Assembly: GCF_001440415.1 (NCBI RefSeq)
Contig: NZ_LLYA01000002.1
Coordinates: 62,001 to 126,000 of the forward strand
Direction: 5' to 3'
DNA length: 64,000 bases
From: Bradyrhizobium retamae
GTDB taxonomy: Bacteria > Pseudomonadota > Alphaproteobacteria > Rhizobiales > Xanthobacteraceae
In this document: in pieces, positions 57,392-64,000 of the stretch
How positions within the stretch are numbered: position 1 is the stretch's first letter
Layout of the letters: each line of letters opens with the position of its first letter
The notes under the pieces: generated by a model
The model's input: only the letters and a program-made list of their open reading frames with translations
The model's database searches: none
Told to the model about the DNA's origin: nothing
Program-made: the position numbers and the translations under genes

Positions 57392-57981
57392 GAAGGCTCG
57401 CCCTTCGGATACATCCGCACGAAGACGACGCGGCCGAGCCAACCTGCCAGCACCGGGATCGGCAGCGAGATCACGATGCGCCACAGCGTGAAGTCGGTGC
57501 CGAGAATCGGCAGCTCCCAGGCGACCGCGCGGCCGTAGCCGATCAGCGTCCAACTCACGACCATGGCGATGGTGGCGCCGAAATCGGCGCCGACCGTGAG
57601 CAATGCCGCGGCCACGGGATAGGCGGTGAAGGGACCGCCCGGCAGGATCGCGCCGAATGCCGTTCCGATCAAAAGTCCTTTCAGGCCCGATTTCGGCCCG
57701 AGGGATCGCGAGACTTTGTCGTGCGGCAGAATTTCCGCGATGAATCCGCCGAGCAGGCAGCCGGCCAGCACGCGCGGGATGATTTCGCCGAACAGCAGGA
57801 GATCGTGCGTGAGAATATTGAACACGCCGTCGATGCCGTCACGCCGCCACACCAGCGCAACGCAGATCGCGACGAGCGCGCCGATCACGATCATCGACCA
57901 GCCGACCGGCTTGCGGGCGCGCCGGGGTTTTGGCTCGGCGTCGTCGGGTGGCGCCGGGTCTGTTAGCGGAGGTTCTGACAA
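57388..57981 (-). CDS. DUF318/UPF0718 permease, N-terminal half (split protein)
   Basis: 197 residues. A basic, Pro-rich cytoplasmic N-terminus precedes four to five membrane segments with GPKSGLKGLLIGTAFGAILP and PGGPFTAYPVAAALLTVG, homologous to the second gene's motif. Both halves are translationally coupled and should assemble. Separate from the zinc operon, which starts 140 bp beyond its partner. Confidence 0.82.
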   Translation of the reverse strand: MSEPPLTDPAPPDDAEPKPRRARKPVGWSMIVIGALVAICVALVWRRDGIDGVFNILTHDLLLFGEIIPRVLAGCLLGGFIAEILPHDKVSRSLGPKSGLKGLLIGTAFGAILPGGPFTAYPVAAALLTVGADFGATIAMVVSWTLIGYGRAVAWELPILGTDFTLWRIVISLPIPVLAGWLGRVVFVRMYPKGEPS

Positions 57982-58128
57982 GGCTGTGGGGTTTGCCGGG
58001 TGAAGCTAGCCCATTCTGCTTAGTCCCGCGCGTGTGGCGAAGCAAACGGAAGCTCGCGCGATACCCATGCGCTTCTCAGGGATGCCCATGCGAGTACATC
58101 ACGCGGCCCGTTTCGTATGGCGGTTGGT

Positions 58129-58503
58129 TCAGGTGAACTGACGCACCAGTGCGAGACCGCCGAACAACCCGGCAATCGAAAGCATGACGGAGCCAGTCAC
58201 GTAAAGCGCCGAGAGCCCAAGCTCGCCGCGCTCGTAGAGCAGCGCCGCATCGAGCGAATAGGCCGAGAACGTGGTATAGCCGCCGAGAACGCCGGTCATC
58301 AAAAACAGCCGCCAGGGCTGCGACGCTTCGCCCTTGAAGGCGAGATAACCCGCGATCAGCCCCATCGCGGTCGAGCCTGATATGTTGATGATGAAGGTGC
58401 CCCAGGGAAACCCGGTGCCGAGGCAGCGGGCGCAGGTGAGATTGATGAGATGGCGCAGCGTCGCGCCAAGGCCGCCGCCGAAAAAGACCAACAGATAGCT
58501 CAT
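58129..58503 (-). CDS. crcB: Fluoride ion transporter CrcB (Fluc)
   Basis: 124 residues, four membrane segments, with GGYTTFSAYSLDA matching the conserved GGxTTFSTF motif of fluoride channels and GALxRH-like GATLRHLINL near the start. Exports F-. No crcB-type riboswitch hairpin was recognised upstream. Function is strongly indicated by the motif. Confidence 0.9.
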   Translation of the reverse strand: MSYLLVFFGGGLGATLRHLINLTCARCLGTGFPWGTFIINISGSTAMGLIAGYLAFKGEASQPWRLFLMTGVLGGYTTFSAYSLDAALLYERGELGLSALYVTGSVMLSIAGLFGGLALVRQFT

Positions 58504-58642
58504 CGCAGCAATTTTCCCACGTCCAGCTTTATTACGTCAGCGAAGTCACCCGGCATGCCGCTTGTGCCGGAGCCAAGCGCTCCGCGCAAGGATTGCAGCG
58601 GCTCAAATGAAAGGCGGCAGTGGGATGCTGCCGCCTCACGGA

Positions 58643-58760
58643 TGTCATTCCGGGGCGCGAAGCGAACTATGATGTGCACTTGCACATCTGAGAATCTCGA
58701 GATTCTCAGGTGCGCAATTGCGCACCATAGTTTGATGCTTTCGCATCGCCCCGGAACGAC
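58643..58760. repeat. Dispersed palindromic repeat, family A, copy 3 (nested duplication)
   Basis: GTCATTCCGGGGCGCGAAGC at the left and CATCGCCCCGGAACGAC at the right. Inside, the GTGCGCAATTGCGCAC core is present once intact and once as GATGTGCACTTGCACATC, flanking CTGAGAATCTCGAGATTCTCAG, so the copy is longer and more symmetrical than the others. Confidence 0.85.
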
Positions 58761-58765
58761 GGTGT

Positions 58766-59368
58766 TTACGCTCCGGCCTTGCCGAACAGCTCGTCGACGT
58801 AGTCCCAGTTGATCAGGTTATCGCAGAACGCCTTGAGATAGTCGGGACGGCGGTTGCGATAGTCGATGTAGTAGGAGTGCTCCCAGACGTCGCAGCCGAG
58901 AATCGGCGTCGCGCCGTAGACCAGCGGGCTTTCGCCATTCGCGGTCTTGGAGATTTCGAGCTTGCCGTTCTTGACCGACAGCCAGCACCAGCCGGAGCCG
59001 AACTGGCCAACGCCGGCGGCGGCGAAATCGGCCTTGAACTTATCGAGACCGCCGAGGTCTTCGGTGATTTTCTTTTCCAGGCGGCCGGGCAGCTTGCTGC
59101 CGCCGCCATTCGGCTTCATCCAGTTCCAGAAATGCAGGTGGTTGTAATGCTGGCCAGCATTGTTGAACACGGCCGGATTCTTGCCGAACGAACCCTTGAC
59201 GATCTCCTCCAGGGACTTGCCTTCGAATTCAGTCCCCTTGATCGCGTTGTTTCCGTTGGTCACGTAAGCCTGGTGATGCTTGTCGTGGTGGTACTCCAGC
59301 GTTTCCTTGGACATGTGGGGTGCAAGGGCGTCGTGGGAATAGGGAAGATTGGGCAGCGTGAAGGTCAT
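58766..59368 (-). CDS. sodB: Iron superoxide dismutase
   Basis: 200 residues. Metal ligands H27, H77 (YNHLHFWNW), Asp and His in DVWEHSYY. Gln73 in NNAGQHYNH and Gly in TANGESP (where MnSOD has Gln) indicate the Fe type. Cytoplasmic, dismutes superoxide. The ATG at 59368 is canonical (MTFTLPNLPY). Confidence 0.93.
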   Translation of the reverse strand: MTFTLPNLPYSHDALAPHMSKETLEYHHDKHHQAYVTNGNNAIKGTEFEGKSLEEIVKGSFGKNPAVFNNAGQHYNHLHFWNWMKPNGGGSKLPGRLEKKITEDLGGLDKFKADFAAAGVGQFGSGWCWLSVKNGKLEISKTANGESPLVYGATPILGCDVWEHSYYIDYRNRRPDYLKAFCDNLINWDYVDELFGKAGA

Positions 59369-59406
59369 GGGGTGATGTCCGAACTGATGGGAGACGTGGT
59401 CTAACG

Positions 59407-59427
59407 GGAACTCTTATAGAAGGTTCC
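59407..59427 (-). promoter_or_regulatory. Inverted repeat upstream of sodB
   Basis: GGAAC-TCTTATAGAAG-GTTCC lies 39 bp upstream of the start codon. The inner TATAGAAGGTTCCA resembles rhizobial iron-response boxes (Irr-like TAGAA..TTC), but the match is weak. Confidence 0.3.
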
Positions 59428-59542
59428 ATTGCGCATAAACACCGCAATTTGGCAAGAACGGGAAGGCTTCCGGTAACGCCGTTCCGCGTCCGGCGTATGA
59501 CGGGCATGGCAGTCGCAAGCCTTGGCGCAGTAAGGTGATGAA

Positions 59543-60083
59543 ATGAGCATCGAGATCGACGTCCTGAACGGGGATTCCTCATGGCCTCGCGCCGAACCGC
59601 TGATGCAGGCGGTATGGCCGCGGCCATGTCGTCGAAAAATTGTCCTGGGGTCACGTCAAATGGGCCCATGCCGATCTGCGCGTGCTGATTGACGCACCCG
59701 AGGACGCGGCGAGGCCGGGGCTGGCCTGTCACGTCGGCATTTATTTCCGCACCGCGACCTGGGACGGTCGCAAGGTCCAGATCGGCGGCATCGGCGGCGT
59801 CTCGACGCGGGAGGATTGCCGGGGACGCGGCTATGCCACGCTGGCGCTCAACGCCGCGATCAGGACCCTGCGCGATCACGAAGCGGTGCGGTTTGCGATG
59901 TTGTTCTGCGAGCCGCACAATGAAGCGTTCTATCAAGCGCGCGGCTGGCATGCGTTCAACGGCGAGGTCTATGCCGAGCAGCCGGAGGGACGAATTCACT
60001 TCGAGGCCATGGCGCCGTTCGTGTTCGATTTCACGCGCAAGCCGCGCGATGGAATAATCGACCTATGCGGCCTGCCATGGTAA
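59543..60083 (+). pseudogene. GNAT-family acetyltransferase, frameshifted
   Basis: Start ATG 59543 with AAGGTGATGA upstream opens MSIEIDVLNGDSSWPRAEPLMQAVWP, then the homologous sequence continues one frame over as HVVEKLSWGHVKWAHADLRV. The switch lies within GGCCGCGGCCATG near 59616-59625; removal of one base restores a single frame of about 180 residues. The C-terminal part keeps the GNAT core (DCRGRGYATLALNAAIRTLR, NEAFYQARGWHAF). Either a real 1-bp insertion in a GC-rich run or a sequencing error. Confidence 0.8.
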
Positions 60084-60129
60084 CCCCTGCGCGGGGTGCG
60101 GGTGGCTTGCATGCGGGCGGCCGGGTAAT

Positions 60130-60162
60130 ATGTCATCCATAATCTATTCGTTTGGATGACAT
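60130..60162 (+). promoter_or_regulatory. Long dyad in the leader of the MATE gene
   Basis: ATGTCATCCA (60130-60139) and TGGATGACAT (60153-60162) are perfect 10-bp inverted arms around a 13-bp AT-rich spacer, ending 5 bp before the ATG. It could be a repressor site or, in the RNA, a hairpin covering the GGATGA ribosome-site-like sequence. Confidence 0.65.
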
Positions 60163-60167
60163 GACGC

Positions 60168-61553
60168 ATGACCATTGACGCCCCGCTCGACATGCGTCCC
60201 ACCGCCGCCGTTCCGCCGGCCCCGACCAACGCCCTGCTCACCTCGCCGATCCTGCCGACGCTGCTGACACTTGCGCTACCGAACGCGATCGCCATGGTCG
60301 GCACGACGCTGGTTGCGGTCGCCGAGACCTTGTATATCGGCCGGCTCGGTACCGAGCCGCTCGCCGGCATCGCGCTGGTATTTCCTTTCGTCATGCTGAC
60401 GCAGATGATGTCGGCGGGCGCGATGGGCGGCGGCGTTTCCTCCGCCATCAGCCGCGCGCTCGGCGCCGGCGACCGCGACCGTGCGGCGACATTGGCCTTG
60501 CATGCGGCGATGATCGGCGCCTGCGCCGGGCTCTTTTTCACGGCGATGATGCTGGCCTTCGGCCACGCGTTTTACGCGCTGCTCGGCGGGCGCGGCGGTG
60601 TGCTCGAACAGGCCATGCAATATTCGAACGTGCTGTTCTCCGGCGCAATCGCGATCTGGCTGGTCAACACGCTGGCCTCCGTGGTGCGCGGCACCGGCGA
60701 CATGCGGATTCCATCGATAGCGCTGATCGGCATCGCGCTGGTGCAGATCGCCGTTGGCGGCGCGCTGGGCCTTGGGCTGTTCGGACTGCCAGGGCTCGGC
60801 ATGCGTGGCGTTGCCGCAGGCCAACTCGCCGCTTTTACACTGGGGGCTATCTTCCTCGTCTGGCACCTCGTCAGCGGCCGCAGCCGGCTGACGCTGAACT
60901 TCAACGGCTTCAAATTCCAGCGCGACATGTTCTTCGACATTCTCAGCGTCGGCGCGGTGTCCTGCCTGTCGCCGCTGCAAACCGTGCTGACGGTGTTGAT
61001 CTTCACCAAAATCCTGGCCGGCTATGGCACCGAGACGCTGGCCGGCTATGGCATGGGCTCGCGGCTGGAATTCCTGTTGACGCCGATCGCCTTCGCATTC
61101 GGCGTCGCCTCGGTGCCGATGGTCGGCATGGCCATTGGCGCGGGCCTCGTGACACGCGCGCGGCAGGTGGCGTGGACCGCGGGCGCTGCGGCCGGCATCA
61201 CCGTCGGCGCCATCGGACTGATTGTCGCGGCAAAGCCGTCGCTCTGGGTTTCGATGTTCACCGGCGATCCCGGCGTCACCGCCGCCGCCAATGCCTATTT
61301 CACCTGGGCAGGCCCGGCATTCGCGTTTTTCGGGATCGGCGTCAGTCTCTATTTCTCTTCGCAAGGTGCTGCGAAGGTCGGCGGTCCCGTGATGGCCGGC
61401 ACCGCAAGGTTGCTGATCGTCGGGGGCGGCGGCTGGTGGCTGGCCTCCATGGGCGCGCCGGCATCGGCCTTGTTCGCCCTGGTCGGCGCAGCGATGGTCG
61501 TTTACGGCCTCGGCACGGCGCTGTCGATCCGTCTGACCCGCTGGGGCAAATGA
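60168..61553 (+). CDS. MATE-family multidrug efflux transporter
   Basis: 461 residues with twelve membrane helices in two homologous halves. First-half motifs MVGTTLVAVAETLYIGRLGT and QMMSAGAMGGGVSSAISRAL; second half includes GYGMGSRLEFLLTPIAF. Na+ or H+-coupled export of cationic compounds is the usual activity. A dyad lies just before the start codon, so expression is probably regulated. Confidence 0.88.
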   Translation: MTIDAPLDMRPTAAVPPAPTNALLTSPILPTLLTLALPNAIAMVGTTLVAVAETLYIGRLGTEPLAGIALVFPFVMLTQMMSAGAMGGGVSSAISRALGAGDRDRAATLALHAAMIGACAGLFFTAMMLAFGHAFYALLGGRGGVLEQAMQYSNVLFSGAIAIWLVNTLASVVRGTGDMRIPSIALIGIALVQIAVGGALGLGLFGLPGLGMRGVAAGQLAAFTLGAIFLVWHLVSGRSRLTLNFNGFKFQRDMFFDILSVGAVSCLSPLQTVLTVLIFTKILAGYGTETLAGYGMGSRLEFLLTPIAFAFGVASVPMVGMAIGAGLVTRARQVAWTAGAAAGITVGAIGLIVAAKPSLWVSMFTGDPGVTAAANAYFTWAGPAFAFFGIGVSLYFSSQGAAKVGGPVMAGTARLLIVGGGGWWLASMGAPASALFALVGAAMVVYGLGTALSIRLTRWGK

Positions 61554-61634
61554 TACGGCAAGTTGCACGCGATCCGACATTGCACAAATCTGATTTGTTG
61601 CTATGCAAGCCTGCTTTTTCGTAAGGAATCATTC

Positions 61635-62078
61635 ATGGCTTGCAGAACGGCTTTCATCATCGCGATCTCAGCGGCATTGCTGGCCGCGCCATCCGTCTTC
61701 GCGCAAGGCGCCAGCGAGCCGACCGGCGTCTGGCTGACGCAGGCGGGCGATGCCAGGGTCAAGATCAGCAAATGCGGCGGTGGAATCTGCGGCGTGATCG
61801 TCGCTCTGAAGGAGCCGATCGATCAGGCCACCGGCAAGCCTCAGGTCGATGACAAAAATCCGAACCCGGCCCTGAAGCGGCGGCCGATGATCGGCCTTCC
61901 CCTGTTCAGCGGCATGAGCCCCAGCGGTCCCAACAAATGGTCGGGCCAGATCTACAATGCCGATGACGGCGGCACCTACGCCAGCAGCGTCTCGGTAACA
62001 GGCGCAGACACGCTAAAGGTCGAAGGCTGCGTCGGCGCACTCTGCGGCGGGGAGAACTGGACGCGGGTCGGACGCTAG
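61635..62078 (+). CDS. DUF2147 secreted protein
   Basis: 147 residues from ATG 61635. Signal peptide (MACRTAFIIAISAALLAAP, cleavage after VFA). DUF2147 blocks GVWLTQAGDARVKI, CGGGICGVIVAL and GLPLFSGMSPSGPNKWSG, and the C-terminal Cys pair with VGALCGGENWTRV. Small periplasmic beta-barrel-like lipocalin-type domain; function unknown. Confidence 0.88.
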   Translation: MACRTAFIIAISAALLAAPSVFAQGASEPTGVWLTQAGDARVKISKCGGGICGVIVALKEPIDQATGKPQVDDKNPNPALKRRPMIGLPLFSGMSPSGPNKWSGQIYNADDGGTYASSVSVTGADTLKVEGCVGALCGGENWTRVGR

Positions 62079-62100
62079 CATCGATTTCGATCACCATTCT

Positions 62101-62215
62101 GTAGGGTGGACAAAGCCAACGGGTCGCGCGAATGCGCGCCCGATGACAGGCTCCGCGTGCCCACCATTCAACGAACTTGAGAGATGGTGGGCACGCTTCG
62201 CTTTGCCTATCCTAC
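62101..62215. repeat. Dispersed repeat, family D, copy 2
   Basis: Ends GTAGGGTGGACAAAGCC and TTTGCCTATCCTAC are inverted; between them GGTCGCGCGAATGCGCGCCC, GATGACAGGCTCCGCGTGCC, CACCATTC and GATGGTGGGCACGCT. It fills nearly the entire gap before the DUF3095 gene. Confidence 0.8.
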
Positions 62216-62218
62216 AAA

Positions 62219-63373
62219 TCACGCCGCCATCGCTTTCAACGCTGACGCCGCCGACGCGTAACCGCCGCGGGCGCCGTCGATGAAGTGGACGTGATCGCTG
62301 CGCATCACCGAGGGCGCGAAGCAGGTCATCATCGCGGCGTCCTGCCGGTGCAGGCCGTAGCGCACGACCTTGCTGGAAGCCGCCTTTTCTAGAATCTCCG
62401 TCAGCGCCCGTTCCAACTCGACCGTGCAATCGAGGATCATCCGCAAGCCATCGTCATATTTGCGGAAGTCGGAATTCTCCACCACCTGCCGCACGTAGTT
62501 CTTCGGCACGAATTTGCCGACCTTGATGCCGAACCGCATCACCACATAGGCCCAGAGCGTGACGGCGAGCACGACGGTGCGTCGCTTCAACAGCGGCCCG
62601 CCGCGCGCGGCGCGCGCCTCATATTCGACGCCGGCCGGCGGCCAGCGCAGCGGTGGCCCATCCGGCGGCACCGGCCGGCCCGCATCCGGGCTCTGCTCGA
62701 CCAGTTTGATGACGTCCTCGATCACCTTGCGGAAGGCGCGCGGATCGGCGCCCTTGGCCGGGACCACCAGCACCGACAGAATGAGCCCGCGGGAGGAAGG
62801 AATTTCCTCGAACCGGCACGACAGCCCGGACAGATCGGGCTGCGTTCCCGGCTTCGCCGGTGGGACCGCGAATTCGCCCCGCTTCATCGCGGCATCCGCC
62901 CATCCCAGCCCGCCGCCGGAAAACATCGCATAGGACAGATTGGACGACGGCCCGAAGCGAGCGACTTTGATATCGAGCCCCTGCGCGCGAATGTCCCTCA
63001 CCGGCACCAGCGCCACCCGCATCATCAGATCGAGATCGGCGCTGACCCAGGCCGCGGTCGCCGCCAGCGCCTCGCGCGCGTGCGAAAGATCCGCCGGGGA
63101 CACCGCAAAGCTCGCACCGTCGCCGCCGAACACGAACGGAAACTCGCGGCCATCAAGCGCATTGGTCACGGCCGCGATCACGGCAGCGCCGGCCATGTTG
63201 ACTGCCTTGTAGCGCTGATTGGCGATCGCCTTGGTCGACTCGACGATGTCGGCGACACCGACGGCCCAGTCGTCCGGCAACGGCGTATACAGCGCCGGGT
63301 CCATCAGGCTGCCGAAGCCGCGAAAGACCGGAATCGCGCCGTAGAAAATGTCGGTGCCGTCAGACGTCGTCAT
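62219..63373 (-). CDS. DUF3095 protein with a cyclase-like N-terminal domain
   Basis: 384 residues. The N-terminus GVADIVESTKAIANQRYKAV is followed by FPFVFGGDGASFAVSP; these resemble the metal-Asp and GDG beta-hairpin motifs of class III cyclases, although catalytic Asn/Arg are not identifiable. The C-terminal third is rich in acidic/basic residues (VRYGLHRQDAAMMTCFAPSV). I believe DUF3095 proteins are widespread in rhizobia; no function is established to my knowledge. Convergent with the DUF2147 gene. Confidence 0.85.
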   Translation of the reverse strand: MTTSDGTDIFYGAIPVFRGFGSLMDPALYTPLPDDWAVGVADIVESTKAIANQRYKAVNMAGAAVIAAVTNALDGREFPFVFGGDGASFAVSPADLSHAREALAATAAWVSADLDLMMRVALVPVRDIRAQGLDIKVARFGPSSNLSYAMFSGGGLGWADAAMKRGEFAVPPAKPGTQPDLSGLSCRFEEIPSSRGLILSVLVVPAKGADPRAFRKVIEDVIKLVEQSPDAGRPVPPDGPPLRWPPAGVEYEARAARGGPLLKRRTVVLAVTLWAYVVMRFGIKVGKFVPKNYVRQVVENSDFRKYDDGLRMILDCTVELERALTEILEKAASSKVVRYGLHRQDAAMMTCFAPSVMRSDHVHFIDGARGGYASAASALKAMAA

Positions 63374-63457
63374 GGCGATCTGCGCTACCCCGCGTTCGCA
63401 CTTTCCTAGCAGATACGGCCAGTCTTGGAATTCGGTTCAACCCGGCGACCGAATGTC

Positions 63458-64000
63458 CTAACCCTTTGCGATCCCCCGCAGCACCAACTGGTTGAGCCGG
63501 TTGGCAAACGCCGCCGGATCGTCCGGCAGTTCGCCGTCGAGGATCTGCGCCTGCTCAAACAGCAGGAACGACACGTCCCTGGCCGCATCCTTGTCGCTAG
63601 CAATCGCCGCGACCAGGGGATGGCGCATGTTGATTTCGAGGATCGGCTTGGTGGTCGGCCCCTTGTTCTGCATTGCGAGCAGCCGCTCGAGCATGCGGTC
63701 CTGTGCGCCGCCGCCGGCGACGAGGCACGACGCGCTCGAGGTCAGCCGCTGCGAGGCGCGCACGTCGGAGACGCGCTCGCCGAGCGCGTCCTTGATCAGC
63801 GCGATCGTCGTGGCTTCATCGGCGCCGCCTTCGTCTTTCTTGTCCTCGGCCTTTTCATCCAACAGCGGGATCAGTCCGAAATCGATATCGCCCTGGCTTA
63901 AGGACTTTAGCGGCTTGCCGCCGAAATCCAGCGACGCGGAGGTCCAGAACGCGTCGACCGGATCGGTCAGCAACAGCACTTCTATGCCGCGGGCGGTCGC
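63458..64000 (-). CDS. htpG: Molecular chaperone HtpG, C-terminal part (N-terminus outside the window)
   Basis: Frame open to the right edge (reads [20 protein letters not shown] at the edge). The visible roughly 180 codons cover the end of the middle domain and the C-terminal dimerisation domain ([37 protein letters not shown]), ending without the MEEVD motif as expected for bacterial Hsp90. The start lies beyond the window. Confidence 0.93.
   Translation of the reverse strand, partial: ATARGIEVLLLTDPVDAFWTSASLDFGGKPLKSLSQGDIDFGLIPLLDEKAEDKKDEGGADEATTIALIKDALGERVSDVRASQRLTSSASCLVAGGGAQDRMLERLLAMQNKGPTTKPILEINMRHPLVAAIASDKDAARDVSFLLFEQAQILDGELPDDPAAFANRLNQLVLRGIAKG

Noticed and set aside
58504..58642. 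Fluoride riboswitch for crcB
   Set aside because: The upstream sequence lacks a recognisable crcB motif pseudoknot pattern.
60276..61580. 434-codon frame on the minus strand
   Set aside because: Antisense to the MATE gene; composition is typical of a shadow frame.

Overview
The window is high-GC (about two thirds G+C by eye) chromosomal DNA that looks like Bradyrhizobium or a close relative (Nitrobacteraceae, Alphaproteobacteria). The main pointers are CpdR beside an N-formylglutamate amidohydrolase, homospermidine synthase, a type III ornithine decarboxylase with a long leader, an Hsp20 gene with a ROSE-type thermosensor, soluble cyclase/TolB-like/TPR proteins, and dispersed palindromic repeats between genes. 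Genus is inferred from gene content, not from a marker gene. Most of the window is ordinary core chromosome; the left end (1-2.4 kb) looks accessory.

Layout. 1-2.4 kb: subtilisin-like protease (cut by the window edge) and an MBL-fold hydrolase in one transcription unit. 2.6-8.7 kb: secreted protein, OpgG/OpgH osmoregulated glucan synthesis, and a cyclase-TPR protein. 8.8-12.7 kb: tRNA-Val(GAC), cpdR, N-formylglutamate amidohydrolase, a probable small RNA, HisN-type phosphatase, isochorismatase-family hydrolase and a decayed solute-binding-protein end. 12.7-17.8 kb: LysR regulator divergent from a TSUP permease, a 5'-truncated RhtB exporter abutting a second cyclase-TPR gene, and an unknown protein with a PCP motif. 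18-21.5 kb: two alpha/beta hydrolases, Hsp20 and a secreted proline-rich protein. 22-28.3 kb: gltB-gltD (ammonia assimilation).

28.4-42 kb: outer-membrane barrel, kdsD, AhpD-like protein, NfeD/SPFH pair, hemH, MAPEG, thioesterase, ZevAB-like metal transporter, M3 peptidase, and a polyamine block running to 45.2 kb (speF-like leader, ornithine decarboxylase, GNAT, RidA, homospermidine synthase). 45.6-51.3 kb: one minus-strand unit of an intradiol dioxygenase plus a complete Liv-type ABC importer, suggesting uptake and ring cleavage of an aromatic compound. 52-56.8 kb: a zinc operon behind a near-perfect Zur box, encoding a His-rich peptide, ZnuC, ZnuB, ZnuA, a CobW-type metallochaperone and a WD40-like protein of unknown role. 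56.9-64 kb: split DUF318 permease, CrcB, Fe-SOD, frameshifted GNAT, MATE exporter, DUF2147, DUF3095 and the C-terminal part of HtpG at the right edge.

The most rewarding non-coding signals are a minus-strand small RNA with two exposed CCUCC anti-Shine-Dalgarno motifs (about 10.73-10.82 kb), the ROSE hairpin before hsp20, the Zur operator, tandem 17-bp dyads before the AhpD-like gene, and a long dyad in the MATE leader. Gene functions are assigned by family recognition from translated sequence; no database search was run.
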